Position numbers and translations under genes: made by a program. Shown here in pieces: positions 7,770 to 16,794 of a DNA stretch of 64,000 nt (its first letter is position 1; each line of letters starts with the position of its first letter). Below the pieces are notes generated by a model. It worked only from the letters and a program-made list of their open reading frames with translations, did no database searches and was not told the origin of the DNA. Source of the stretch: Zobellia galactanivorans (GTDB taxonomy: Bacteria > Bacteroidota > Bacteroidia > Flavobacteriales > Flavobacteriaceae); contig NC_015844.1 of NCBI RefSeq assembly GCF_000973105.1, positions 4,708,501 through 4,772,500 on the forward strand, written 5' to 3'.

Positions 7770-9338
7770 TTATTTAGAAGCTTTGTCCACGACTACGCGT
7801 TGGTCTCTGTTGGCCACTTCCCATGCCGTATAGAAAACTAAACGAGTACGGTTTTCGAGTAGATCATAGTTGATCTTGTCGGGCGTATCCCCAGGCCTGT
7901 GGTAATCATCATGGGTTCCATTAAAATAGAAAATGATCGGAATGTTGTTCTTTGCAAAATTGTAGTGATCACTTCTGTAATAAAAGCGATTTGGGTCGTT
8001 TTCATCGTTATAGGTGTAATCTAATTCTATCTGGGTGTATTTGTTATTGACTTCCTCGGAAAGCTCATGTAGGTCGGTACTGAGCTTGTCAGAGCCTATC
8101 AAGTAAATATAATTGCGTTCGCCGTCACGTTTTGGGTCTATCCGTCCTATCATATCGATATTGAGGTTGGCCACTGTATTTTCCAATGGAAATATGGGGT
8201 CTACATCGGTATAGTATTGTGAGCCTAAAAGTCCTTTTTCTTCACCAGTAACATGTAGGAAAACAATAGATCGCTTGGGTCCTTTACCAGCATCGGCGGC
8301 CTTTTTGAAGGCTTGGGCAATTTCCAAAAGGGCCACGGTACCCGAACCATCGTCATCGGCACCATTGTTGATTTCCCCGTCGGCCGTAATTCCAATATGG
8401 TCTAGGTGAGATGAAATTACCACGTACTCGTCAGGCTTCTCTGAGCCCTTTAATACGGCAACTACGTTTTCAGATGAAATCTCATCATTATCGCTCTCCA
8501 CATCGATCGAAATCTTTTTGCTTATTTTTCTAGGCTTGTGATCCGATACGATCGTAGGTAAGATGGCTTTGGCCAAGGTCGAGTTGATCAAAAAATTAAA
8601 AAAGCCGTCGCTATCGTCTTTGGCCAATTCCATTCTTCCGCTATCGTTGGTCTCCATCCATTTAAAGCGACTTTTAAATCGTGAAAAATTGCTCTCATCG
8701 TAATATAAGATACCCTTGGCGCCTTTAGAGCTGGCAAGCTCCAATCGTTTGCCCAAAGATTCGGACATATTGCTCCATATCGATTTTTCGGTCGAGCCCG
8801 ATAATAGATAATTGCCGTTGGCGTCTACCGGTTCTCCCGATTTGATCAATATCACTTTATCCTTTACATCAAGGTTCTTATAATCCGAATAAGTACCTTC
8901 CTCTATACCATAACCGGCGTATACGATCTCGCTAAAGGTGCCTTGGGCCTTTGAAAAGGTAAGAAAGCTTTCCCCTAAAGGATATTCCTTGCCATCAACG
9001 GTAAGGGAACCAACGGGCAATTGGCTAACTTGAAGGGGTACCTTTTGAAAATAATCGCCGTTTTTTTGGGCGGCAGGAATACCCATTTTTTCATATTGGG
9101 CCTTTAGGTACTCCACGGCTTTCTTCTGTCCGGGTTGACCGGTTTCCCTTCCTTCGAATTCGTCGGAAGCATATGTATATAAATGATCTTTGAGTTCACT
9201 CTCGGTTATGGTCTCCGCGAATGTTTTTGGGGAATTGGTAGATTTGTTAGCTGCATTTTTATCTCCATCCGAAACCGTTGTTTGTGATGAATTGCAGGCC
9301 ATGGCCAATCCTATGGCAAGAATAATGAGTTTTTTCAT
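7770..9338 (-). CDS. M28 family metallopeptidase lipoprotein with PA domain
   Basis: A 522-residue protein with a lipoprotein signal (LAIGLAMAC lipobox, Cys at 15), so it is probably anchored to the outer membrane or exposed outside. A PA-type insert (about 120-240) precedes the M28 catalytic domain. Zinc ligands and catalytic residues are visible in SSHLDHIG, NNGADDDGSGT, VTGEEKGLLGS, LNIDMIGR and the late RSDHYNFAK. M28 enzymes are di-zinc aminopeptidases acting on oligopeptides; the exact specificity is not readable. It is divergent from the aldose epimerase lipoprotein. Confidence 0.92.
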   Translation of the reverse strand: MKKLIILAIGLAMACNSSQTTVSDGDKNAANKSTNSPKTFAETITESELKDHLYTYASDEFEGRETGQPGQKKAVEYLKAQYEKMGIPAAQKNGDYFQKVPLQVSQLPVGSLTVDGKEYPLGESFLTFSKAQGTFSEIVYAGYGIEEGTYSDYKNLDVKDKVILIKSGEPVDANGNYLLSGSTEKSIWSNMSESLGKRLELASSKGAKGILYYDESNFSRFKSRFKWMETNDSGRMELAKDDSDGFFNFLINSTLAKAILPTIVSDHKPRKISKKISIDVESDNDEISSENVVAVLKGSEKPDEYVVISSHLDHIGITADGEINNGADDDGSGTVALLEIAQAFKKAADAGKGPKRSIVFLHVTGEEKGLLGSQYYTDVDPIFPLENTVANLNIDMIGRIDPKRDGERNYIYLIGSDKLSTDLHELSEEVNNKYTQIELDYTYNDENDPNRFYYRSDHYNFAKNNIPIIFYFNGTHDDYHRPGDTPDKINYDLLENRTRLVFYTAWEVANRDQRVVVDKASK

Positions 9339-9489
9339 GTCTTATGGGTTATACTTATATAAAGTTTCCAAAAATAACGAAAACAAATAGAAAAGGTCTG
9401 TTGCCCAGACAATAATTATGCTTCGAAAAGAATCACTTTTTTAACTAACTTGCTCGAGCTTTGACTATATTCCAACATCCAAATAAATT

Positions 9490-10677
9490 ATGAAAGCTTT
9501 AAAACTATTAATCGCCTGTGCCTTAACAGGCTCTATATCCATGTCGTGTAACCAAATCAAAAAAGAAAAAATGACGGAATCCGTTTCTGAAACCCCAAAA
9601 GCCAAATTTGAAAAGAATATTAACGCCCAAGACTTTATCACAACTATTGAAGGTGATTCCGTAGGGTTCTATGTTTTGACCAACGCTAACGGAATGGAAG
9701 CCACCTTTACCAATTACGGACTACGTTTGGTGTCATTATACGTGCCCGATAAAAATGGGGAATTTACCGATGTGGTTCTTGGCTTCGATAAGCTAGAGGA
9801 TTACCGTGCCAAAAAGAACTTTTACGGGGCCGTAATCGGTAGATATGGAAACCGTATTGCTAAAGGGAAGTTTACCTTGGATGGAAAAACTTATGACTTG
9901 GCCGTCAACAATAATGAAAACCACCTTCACGGGGGATTGCTCGGTTTTGAAAGCGTTGTTTGGAACGTAGAAGAACAAAGCGATAACTCCATATCCTTTA
10001 CTCGAACCTCTCCTGATATGGAGGAAGGCTACCCGGGTAATCTAGAGGTAAAGGTCAGTTACGTGCTTACCGATGATAATGCCTTGGAAATAAGTTATGA
10101 GGCAAAGACGGACAAGCCTACCTACGTAAACCTCACCAACCATTCCTTCTTTAACCTGAAAGGGGAAGGGGAAGGTACGGTCAATGACCATATCGTGATG
10201 TTGAATGCCGATAAGTTTACACCGGTTGACAATGGATTGATTCCCACCGGTGAGCTACAGGATGTAGCCGGAACCCCTTTTGATTTTAAAACACCGAAGG
10301 CGATAGGGCAAGATATTGAAGCTGATTTTGAACAATTGAAGCTAGGGAATGGGTACGACCATAATTTCGTGCTTAACGAAACCCCTAAAAATGCGGAAGG
10401 CCTGACTTTTGCAGCGAGAGTGGTAGAACCCAATAGCGGTAGAACCTTAGAGGTGTATACCGATGAGCCGGGAGTTCAGTTTTATGGGGGAAATTTTCTC
10501 AACGGCACCGATATCGGTAAAAGTGGAAAGGCTTATGTCCGTAGGGGCTCTTTCTGTTTAGAAACGCAACACTTCCCTGATTCGCCCAACCAACCTGAGT
10601 TCCCGAGTACGCGATTGGAGCCAGGGGAAACCTATACCTCGCATTGTACCTATAAATTTGGGGTTGTAGAAAACTAG
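9490..10677 (+). CDS. galM: aldose 1-epimerase (mutarotase), lipoprotein form
   Basis: A 395-residue galactose mutarotase-like protein carrying a lipoprotein signal (TGSISMSCN, Cys near residue 20), so it acts outside the cytoplasm. Family motifs are NYGLRLVSLYVPD, GRYGNRIAKG, NNENHLHGG (His), YVNLTNHSFFNL (second His) and a C-terminal CLETQHFPDSPN with the catalytic Glu. It interconverts alpha and beta anomers of sugars such as glucose, galactose or xylose. The lipid-anchored form is common in polysaccharide-degrading Bacteroidota. It converges on the AraC regulator with stop codons overlapping in CTAG (10674-10677). Confidence 0.92.
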   Translation: MKALKLLIACALTGSISMSCNQIKKEKMTESVSETPKAKFEKNINAQDFITTIEGDSVGFYVLTNANGMEATFTNYGLRLVSLYVPDKNGEFTDVVLGFDKLEDYRAKKNFYGAVIGRYGNRIAKGKFTLDGKTYDLAVNNNENHLHGGLLGFESVVWNVEEQSDNSISFTRTSPDMEEGYPGNLEVKVSYVLTDDNALEISYEAKTDKPTYVNLTNHSFFNLKGEGEGTVNDHIVMLNADKFTPVDNGLIPTGELQDVAGTPFDFKTPKAIGQDIEADFEQLKLGNGYDHNFVLNETPKNAEGLTFAARVVEPNSGRTLEVYTDEPGVQFYGGNFLNGTDIGKSGKAYVRRGSFCLETQHFPDSPNQPEFPSTRLEPGETYTSHCTYKFGVVEN

Positions 10678-11546
10678 ATAGGGATGCTTACCGCTTTTCC
10701 GTCCTCTTGTTGGGCGGAAAAGCGGGAGGGCGTAATACCTTTTAGTTTTTTGAATTGCCTGTTGAAATTCGATATGGAGGAAAAGCCCGACTGTTCCGAT
10801 ATTTCAAGGATCGAAAGTTGGTCTTCCGATCGGTTCAACAATTGACAGGCATGTTCTATCCTGAGCTCGATCAAGAATTGAAAGAAGGTTTTATTGGTGT
10901 GCTGTTTGAAAAATTTACAAAACGCATTGGGCGTCATATGCACTTGGGCGGCTACCGTGTTCAAATCGATTTCGGACTGAAAGTGGGTAACTACGTATTC
11001 AAATATGGTCTGCATACGTCGTCCTTGGGAGTTACCGATCTTCTTTGGGTAAACAAAATTCGTCAAGGTTTTTTTATCGGCATGGCCCAATCGTTTCAGT
11101 AACTGAAAGAAAGCCACAAAGCGGTCTAGTTTTTCCAAACCCGGTAGTTGTACCATAAGCTTTTGTATCGGCTCGGTATTTCCTATAATTTGAAACCCCT
11201 CCCTTGAAATATCGAGTAGAGGTTGTAACTCTTCGAGGTCGGGCAGCTCAAAAAACGATGCCCCAAAAGTATGCTCCGTAAAGAACAAGGAGATTTTATG
11301 CGACATAGCATCACTCTTGTCGTTCTTGAACATATGCGGGCAATGCGGCCCGATCACAAAAAAATCACCGTCTTTAAAGGGGTGGATACTATCGCCCACA
11401 ATTAGTTTTCCCTTGGCCTTCACGATCAAGGTAAACTGAATTTCAGCATGTTGGTGCAGCCTGTTGTAAAAGATCGGTTCACGGTCTACTTGAACGATCA
11501 AGTTTTGGTGAAGTGGTTTTGGAACCTGAAACGGATGGACTTTCAT
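10674..11546 (-). CDS. AraC family transcriptional regulator (probable hydroxyproline regulator)
   Basis: A 290-residue regulator: an N-terminal cupin-like sensor (about 15-100, with LHQHAEIQFTLI and a GDFFVIGPHCPHMF segment) and a C-terminal AraC-type double helix-turn-helix (about 180-280, ending SNFNRQFKKLKGITPSRF). It is transcribed away from the hydroxyproline operon, with 142 bp between their starts, the usual layout for a local activator. That it responds to hydroxyproline or an intermediate is inference from position. Confidence 0.9.
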   Translation of the reverse strand: MKVHPFQVPKPLHQNLIVQVDREPIFYNRLHQHAEIQFTLIVKAKGKLIVGDSIHPFKDGDFFVIGPHCPHMFKNDKSDAMSHKISLFFTEHTFGASFFELPDLEELQPLLDISREGFQIIGNTEPIQKLMVQLPGLEKLDRFVAFFQLLKRLGHADKKTLTNFVYPKKIGNSQGRRMQTIFEYVVTHFQSEIDLNTVAAQVHMTPNAFCKFFKQHTNKTFFQFLIELRIEHACQLLNRSEDQLSILEISEQSGFSSISNFNRQFKKLKGITPSRFSAQQEDGKAVSIPI

Positions 11547-11597
11547 AGGTGTGTTGAGCGTATTTAATGCACTTATTCTTGTAAAGGTATACTGAAT

Positions 11598-11663
11598 GGA
11601 TAATATAGTCTAATTTTTTGATAAAATCATCTTATTATCCTTGGTCTTCCGCAACTAATTTTG
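11598..11663 (+). promoter_or_regulatory. control region of the hydroxyproline operon
   Basis: GGATAATA (11598-11605) and its complement TATTATCC (11633-11640) are 27 bp apart, and a TAATTTTG -7 box lies at 11656-11663, 25 bp before the first operon gene. No TTTG is at the right -33 spacing, which would fit an activator-dependent promoter. The inverted repeat is a candidate AraC-family site. Confidence 0.45.
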
Positions 11664-11688
11664 TCTAAGACAATTTTAAAACGACCTT

Positions 11689-12627
11689 ATGAAATTTGAA
11701 TGGAAGGGTGTAATGCCTGCGGTAACTACTAAATTCAATAGCGACGATACATTGGATCTAAACATGTTCCGTACAAATATTGAAGCACAGATAGAAGCAG
11801 GGGTACACGGTATAGTTTTGGGCGGTTCGCTTGGCGAGGCCAGTACCTTGGAAGCGGAAGAAAAAAAGATTTTGATCAAAGAAACCGTTCAAATCATTGA
11901 CGGGAAAATTCCTGTAATCATGACAATTGCGGAGCAGGCTACAAAAGTGGCCCTGCAAGCGGTAAAGGATGCAGAGAAAAGTGGTGCGGACGGACTAATG
12001 GTTCTTCCTCCCATGCGCTATAAATCCACGGACCATGAAACCGTTGAATTTTTTAAGGAAATTGCCAGTAGCACGGAGCTTCCGATTATGATCTACAACA
12101 ATCCGGTGGACTATAAAATCGAGGTTACGGTAGACATGTTCAAAGAACTTTTGCAACTAAAGAATATTACGGCCGTAAAGGAATCTACCCGCGATATCAT
12201 AAATATAGGACGGTTGAGAAACGAATTCGGTTCCGACCTGAGTATTTTGACGGGGGTCGACCCATTGGCCCTAGAAAGTCTTCTTATCGGCGCCGATGGT
12301 TGGGTCGCTGGTTTGGTCTGTGCCTTTCCTGCGGAAACCGTAGCTATTTACGAGCTGGCCAAAGCGGGTTATGCCAAGGAAGCTACCGAAATTTATAGAT
12401 GGTTCTTGCCTTTATTGGAATTGGATATAAGCCCTCAATTGGTGCAAAATATCAAGTTGGCCGAGGTGGCCACGGGTATCGGTACCGAAAATGTGCGTAA
12501 ACCTAGGCTTCCATTGCAAGGAGCAGAACGTGAAAGAGTGCTAAAGGTGATTCAAGAAGGATTGAAGACAAGGCCCCAACTGCCCGATTATAAAAATCTA
12601 AAGCCTTTGAACGTAACCTTGGCTTAA
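11689..12627 (+). CDS. DapA-family enzyme, probable pyrroline-4-hydroxy-2-carboxylate deaminase
   Basis: A 312-residue (beta/alpha)8 aldolase-type protein of the dihydrodipicolinate synthase family. Visible residues are the GGSLGEASTL substrate loop, the catalytic Tyr in MIYNNPVDY and the Schiff-base Lys in ITAVKESTRD. In hydroxyproline catabolism a family member deaminates and dehydrates delta1-pyrroline-4-hydroxy-2-carboxylate to 2-oxoglutarate semialdehyde. The next three genes encode the other steps, so this assignment is strong; DapA proper or another carbohydrate aldolase is unlikely here. First gene of the operon. Confidence 0.88.
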   Translation: MKFEWKGVMPAVTTKFNSDDTLDLNMFRTNIEAQIEAGVHGIVLGGSLGEASTLEAEEKKILIKETVQIIDGKIPVIMTIAEQATKVALQAVKDAEKSGADGLMVLPPMRYKSTDHETVEFFKEIASSTELPIMIYNNPVDYKIEVTVDMFKELLQLKNITAVKESTRDIINIGRLRNEFGSDLSILTGVDPLALESLLIGADGWVAGLVCAFPAETVAIYELAKAGYAKEATEIYRWFLPLLELDISPQLVQNIKLAEVATGIGTENVRKPRLPLQGAERERVLKVIQEGLKTRPQLPDYKNLKPLNVTLA

Positions 12628-12676
12628 GGCTAAAAAGCGATTGACACTTGGTTTAAGAATGCTCCGATCGAGATGA

Positions 12677-12694
12677 GCGGGACATAGGTCCCGC
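12677..12694 (+). other. intercistronic hairpin in the hydroxyproline operon
   Basis: GCGGGAC (12677-12683) and GTCCCGC (12688-12694) form a perfect 7-bp GC-rich stem with a 4-nt ATAG loop in the 166-bp gap between the deaminase and dehydrogenase genes. No T run follows, so it is not a standard terminator; an mRNA-processing or stability element is more likely. Confidence 0.5.
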
Positions 12695-12793
12695 CTTGGT
12701 CTGGGGAGCTGAAAGTCTTTTGCGGAAATTCTTGCTGCTTAAGGTCAATTATAGTAGCTTCATGGCTGCTGAATAGACTTCAAATACGATAAT

Positions 12794-14380
12794 ATGATTA
12801 CAGGAAAAAACTACATAGGAAAAGACCTTTCATCTAAAGGAAACCAAACATACAACACCTTTGACCCGAATGCGAATCAAGCTACGGAGTGGACGTTCTA
12901 CGAGGCTACCAAGGAAGAGATAGATAGTGCGGTGGGTAAGGCCGATAAGGCTTTTCAGCTGTACAAAAACCTTTCCGGGGCAAAAAAGGCCCAGTTTCTA
13001 GAAGCTATAGCCGAAGAGATTGATGCTTTGGGCGATGAATTGATACAGGCGTATTGTAAGGAATCGGGCTTACCACAAGGAAGGGCCATGGGCGAACGTG
13101 GGCGTACCATGGGGCAGTTGCGTGCCTTTGCCGAACTTTTAAAAGAAGGCTCATGGGTAGAGGCAACCATAGATACGGCCCAAGCGGACCGACAACCTTT
13201 TCCTAAGCTAGATTTGCGAAAAATGCTGTTGCCTATCGGCCCTATTGCTGTTTTTGGTTCAAGTAATTTTCCCTTTGCATTTTCTACGGCGGGCGGTGAT
13301 ACTGCCAGTGCCTTGGCCGCAGGTTGCCCGGTAATCGTAAAAAGCCATCCGATGCATGCGGGAACCGGAGAACTGGTTTCCTCGGCAATCATAAAGGCCG
13401 CCGAACGTACCGGTATGCCCGATGGTGTTTTTTCAAACCTGAACAGCAGCGGAATAGAAGTAGGCCAGCAGTTGGTACTCCACCCAAAAGTTAAGGGTGT
13501 TGGCTTTACGGGAAGTATAAAAGGGGGCACCGCACTCTATAAATTGGCAAACGAACGTAAGGAACCTATACCTGTTTTTGCGGAAATGGGCAGTATTAAC
13601 CCAGTGGTAGTCCTACCTTCGGCCTTGCAGGAAAAAGGAGTATTTTGGGCCCAACAATACGCTGGGTCGGTCATGTTGGGAGCGGGACAGTTTTGTACCA
13701 ATCCCGGGTTGATCCTAGGGGTAAAAAGTACTTCCTTAGATGCCTTTATTGACGCCTTGGGCGAAGAAATAGAAAAATTGGAGCCTAGCTGTATGCTCCA
13801 CCCCAACATACATAGCAACTACGAAAAAGGGAAGGAAGAAGTGTCGGCCCAAGGGGGAACCGATGTAGTGGCCGAATATAAAAAACAGACAGCACCGAAT
13901 TATGCGGGGCAAAAAGTGCTGACCGTCAATGGGGTGAATTTCTTAAAGAACCCTAAACTGCATCAAGAAGTTTTCGGTCCTTTTTCCCTAGTGGTGAGGT
14001 GTGCCGATGCCAATGAATTAACGGAAGTATTGAACTGCTTGGAAGGGCAGCTAACGGGTACCGTTCTGGGTAATGCCGAAGAGATCGAACGCTACGGGTC
14101 GGTAATAGATGCTTTACAGGGAAGGGTAGGGCGATTGATTTTTAACGGGGTGCCCACCGGTGTGGAAGTGTGTCCTTCCATGCAACACGGGGGACCTTTC
14201 CCCGCAAGTACCGATAGTCGCTTCACTTCTGTAGGGGTTTCCGCCATTAAACGTTGGGTCAGACCGGTTTCCTTTCAAAACTGGCCGCAAGAGGCCCTTC
14301 CGGAAGCATTACGCGATAACAATCCGCTTTCCATAATGCGTATTGTTGACAGTGAGCATACCAACAAAAAAATAGAATAA
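12794..14380 (+). CDS. aldehyde dehydrogenase, probable 2-oxoglutarate semialdehyde (2,5-dioxovalerate) dehydrogenase
   Basis: A 528-residue ALDH. Motifs seen: FGSSNFPFAFS, the VIVKSHP cofactor Lys, the GFTGS nucleotide loop, the general base Glu in FAEMGSINP and the nucleophile Cys in GQFCTNPG. The MGSINP variant and the length near 525 fit the type that oxidises 2-oxoglutarate semialdehyde to 2-oxoglutarate with NAD(P)+. This is the final step of hydroxyproline breakdown; the same activity also serves pentose pathways, but the neighbours point to hydroxyproline. Cytoplasmic. Confidence 0.9.
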   Translation: MITGKNYIGKDLSSKGNQTYNTFDPNANQATEWTFYEATKEEIDSAVGKADKAFQLYKNLSGAKKAQFLEAIAEEIDALGDELIQAYCKESGLPQGRAMGERGRTMGQLRAFAELLKEGSWVEATIDTAQADRQPFPKLDLRKMLLPIGPIAVFGSSNFPFAFSTAGGDTASALAAGCPVIVKSHPMHAGTGELVSSAIIKAAERTGMPDGVFSNLNSSGIEVGQQLVLHPKVKGVGFTGSIKGGTALYKLANERKEPIPVFAEMGSINPVVVLPSALQEKGVFWAQQYAGSVMLGAGQFCTNPGLILGVKSTSLDAFIDALGEEIEKLEPSCMLHPNIHSNYEKGKEEVSAQGGTDVVAEYKKQTAPNYAGQKVLTVNGVNFLKNPKLHQEVFGPFSLVVRCADANELTEVLNCLEGQLTGTVLGNAEEIERYGSVIDALQGRVGRLIFNGVPTGVEVCPSMQHGGPFPASTDSRFTSVGVSAIKRWVRPVSFQNWPQEALPEALRDNNPLSIMRIVDSEHTNKKIE

Positions 14381-14410
14381 GATCTAGGTCGTACAATTGA
14401 TAATGGAAAT

Positions 14411-15418
14411 ATGGCTACAAGTGTTTTCAGGTGTATAGATGCACATACCTGCGGAAACCCGGTTAGGGTCGTCGCCGAAGGTGGCCCTGAACTTAACGGG
14501 GCGTCAATGAGCGAAAAGCGCCAGCATTTCCTTAGGGAATATGACTGGATACGCAAAGGGCTGATGTTCGAGCCTAGGGGACACGATATGATGAGCGGCA
14601 GCATTTTTTATCCCCCGGCCGATCCTGAAAACGATTTTGGCATTCTCTTTATTGAAACCAGTGGCTGCTTGCCCATGTGTGGCCATGGCACCATTGGGGC
14701 CATTACCATAGGGATCGAAGAAGGACTGCTACAACCGAAAATCCCAGGCACCATAAGAATGGAAACCCCCGCAGGCTTAGTGAAAATCGCATATCAACAG
14801 ACCGGAAAAAAGGTAGATTGGGTAAAGTTGACCAATGTGAAATCGTATTTGGCGGCTACGGAACTGACCGTACAAAGTTCGGTTTTGGGCGAATTGGTAT
14901 TCGATGTTTCCTATGGAGGGAATTTTTATGCCATCATCGACCCACAGGAAAATTTCTCGGGCATTCAAGATTTTACGGCCGGGAAGCTGGTGCAGCTAAG
15001 TCAGGAAATCCGCGATAAAATCAATGCCGAATACCCGAATGTATTTGTCCATCCCGAGAACGAAACCATCAAGGGTGTTAGCCATATTTTATGGACGGGA
15101 GACACGATTTCCTCCGATGCTACCGCTAGAAACGCCGTTTTTTACGGGGATAAGGCCATAGATAGGTCGCCCTGTGGCACCGGTACTTCCGCGCGAATGG
15201 CGCAATGGTATGCCAAGGGTAAATTGAAGAAGGGAGAGGACTTTGTCCATGAAAGCTTTATCGGTTCTAAATTTATAGGAAGGGTGGAAGAGGAAACCCT
15301 ACTAGATGGTAAGGTTGCCATTTTTCCCAGTATACAAGGTTGGGCCCGGATATATGGCCATAATACCATTACAATCGATGACGACGACCCATACGCACAT
15401 GGGTTTCAGGTGATATAA
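14411..15418 (+). CDS. 4-hydroxyproline 2-epimerase (proline racemase family)
   Basis: A 335-residue member of the proline racemase superfamily. Both catalytic Cys residues are present: MCGHGTIG (near residue 91) and RSPCGTGTSARMA (near 255). The paired thiols mark a racemase/epimerase rather than the Ser/Thr-type dehydratase subgroup. It converts trans-4-hydroxy-L-proline to cis-4-hydroxy-D-proline, the first step of the pathway. It starts 30 bp after the aldehyde dehydrogenase and is followed after 13 bp by the oxidase, consistent with one transcript. Confidence 0.92.
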   Translation: MATSVFRCIDAHTCGNPVRVVAEGGPELNGASMSEKRQHFLREYDWIRKGLMFEPRGHDMMSGSIFYPPADPENDFGILFIETSGCLPMCGHGTIGAITIGIEEGLLQPKIPGTIRMETPAGLVKIAYQQTGKKVDWVKLTNVKSYLAATELTVQSSVLGELVFDVSYGGNFYAIIDPQENFSGIQDFTAGKLVQLSQEIRDKINAEYPNVFVHPENETIKGVSHILWTGDTISSDATARNAVFYGDKAIDRSPCGTGTSARMAQWYAKGKLKKGEDFVHESFIGSKFIGRVEEETLLDGKVAIFPSIQGWARIYGHNTITIDDDDPYAHGFQVI

Positions 15419-15431
15419 ACAAATAGGGAAA

Positions 15432-16682
15432 TTGAGCAAAAGAGTAATCATTATAGGAGGAGGGATCGTCGGACTGTGTTCGGCCTATTTTCTTCAAAAG
15501 GAAGGACATGAGGTCGTCATTATAGATAAGTCCGATATGACCTCGGGAGCCTCTTTTGTAAATGCAGGATATATTACGCCTAGCCATATTGTGCCATTGG
15601 CGTCACCCGGTATGATCGCAAAGGGCATCAAAATGATGTTCAATTCGGCCAGCCCCTTTTATATGAAACCCCGGTGGGATATCGAATTCTTCAAATGGTC
15701 GTGGTATTTTCACAAATCCTCTACCAAGGAAAAAGTAGCCAGGGCAATTCCCGTAATTAAGGAGGTTAATGTCTTGAGCCGTGAACTCTTTCAGTTTATT
15801 AAGGCTTCCGGTGATTTGGGCGACTTTCAACTGGAACGAAAAGGCTTGTTAATGCTCTATAAAACCAAGGAAGCATATCTTCATGAGAAGGAAGTGGCGG
15901 ACAAGGCCAGTTTTTTGGGACTTGAAGTTTCCGAACTGGATCAAAAACAATTGGCACGTCTGGAACCCAATGTGGCTATTGATGCCAAAGGAGCCATTCA
16001 TTACGAGTGTGACGGGCACACCACACCTACGCAATTTATGCCAAAAATGCTAGATCACCTACGTAAGGTAGGCGTAGAGATACGATTGAACGAAGAGGTA
16101 GTGGACCTAAAGGTGAAGGACAACCATATTCAAGAGGTTCAAACCTCAAAAGGGAATTATACGGCCGACGAAGTAGTTCTGGCCGCGGGTTCGTGGAGCG
16201 GGAAAATCGCCCGAAAGATAAATTTAGACCTACCCCTACAAGGAGGTAAAGGCTATAGTATAAACGTTGCACGACCTACCGGAATATCTATCCCCGCCAT
16301 TTTGATGGAGTCTAATATGGCAGTCACCCCTATGCAAGGGTTTACCCGCTTTGCCGGCACCATGGAGTTTTCGGGACTCAACGACCATATTCGAAAAGAA
16401 CGGGCCGTGGCCATCGCCAAGGGAGCCCATAGCTTTTATCCTACGGTGGATATAAACGACAATGAGATAGCCAATGCCAAGACGGGGCTACGACCTGTTT
16501 CTCCCGATGGCCTTCCCTATATAGGAAGGTCGAATAAATTGAAGAACCTGACCTTCGCTACGGGCCACGCCATGATGGGATGGAGCTTGGGGCCTGTTAC
16601 CGGAAAATTGGTATCGGAAATAATTGGTGACCGAAATACCGTTATGGATATCAAAGCTTTTTCCCCTGATAGAAGGTTTTAA
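15432..16682 (+). CDS. FAD-dependent D-amino acid dehydrogenase, probable D-hydroxyproline dehydrogenase
   Basis: A 416-residue DAO-family flavoprotein. The N-terminal dinucleotide fold is plain: VIIIGGGIVGLCSAYFLQ, and the C-terminal FAD segment reads LRPVSPDGLPYIGR then GHAMMGWSLGPVTG. It should oxidise cis-4-hydroxy-D-proline to pyrroline-4-hydroxy-2-carboxylate and pass electrons to the respiratory chain or oxygen. The start is TTG at 15432; no ATG precedes the conserved GxGxxG loop. Last gene of the hydroxyproline operon. D-proline or D-alanine as substrates cannot be excluded by sequence alone. Confidence 0.88.
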   Translation: MSKRVIIIGGGIVGLCSAYFLQKEGHEVVIIDKSDMTSGASFVNAGYITPSHIVPLASPGMIAKGIKMMFNSASPFYMKPRWDIEFFKWSWYFHKSSTKEKVARAIPVIKEVNVLSRELFQFIKASGDLGDFQLERKGLLMLYKTKEAYLHEKEVADKASFLGLEVSELDQKQLARLEPNVAIDAKGAIHYECDGHTTPTQFMPKMLDHLRKVGVEIRLNEEVVDLKVKDNHIQEVQTSKGNYTADEVVLAAGSWSGKIARKINLDLPLQGGKGYSINVARPTGISIPAILMESNMAVTPMQGFTRFAGTMEFSGLNDHIRKERAVAIAKGAHSFYPTVDINDNEIANAKTGLRPVSPDGLPYIGRSNKLKNLTFATGHAMMGWSLGPVTGKLVSEIIGDRNTVMDIKAFSPDRRF

Positions 16683-16730
16683 ATATCCACTTGTAACTTT
16701 TTGATATTTAACACAAAAATAGAACAAAAC

Positions 16731-16775
16731 GTAACCATTGTTACTGGGTAAAAAGAAGGGTGGGTAGTATCTTTG
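16731..16775 (+). promoter_or_regulatory. cydAB promoter with upstream GTAAC-N4-GTTAC palindrome
   Basis: The perfect palindrome GTAACCATTGTTAC (16731-16744) lies upstream of a TATCTTTG -7 box (16768-16775), 19 bp before the cydA ATG. No -33 TTTG is at normal spacing. The palindrome centre is about 43 bp upstream of the predicted start, the place where CRP/FNR-type activators contact polymerase. The identity of the regulator is inference. Confidence 0.6.
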
Positions 16776-16794
16776 TACTACAAAACCCACCGTT

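Noticed and set aside
12677-12694. Terminator inside the hydroxyproline operon
   Set aside because: No T run follows the stem, and the downstream genes complete the same pathway.
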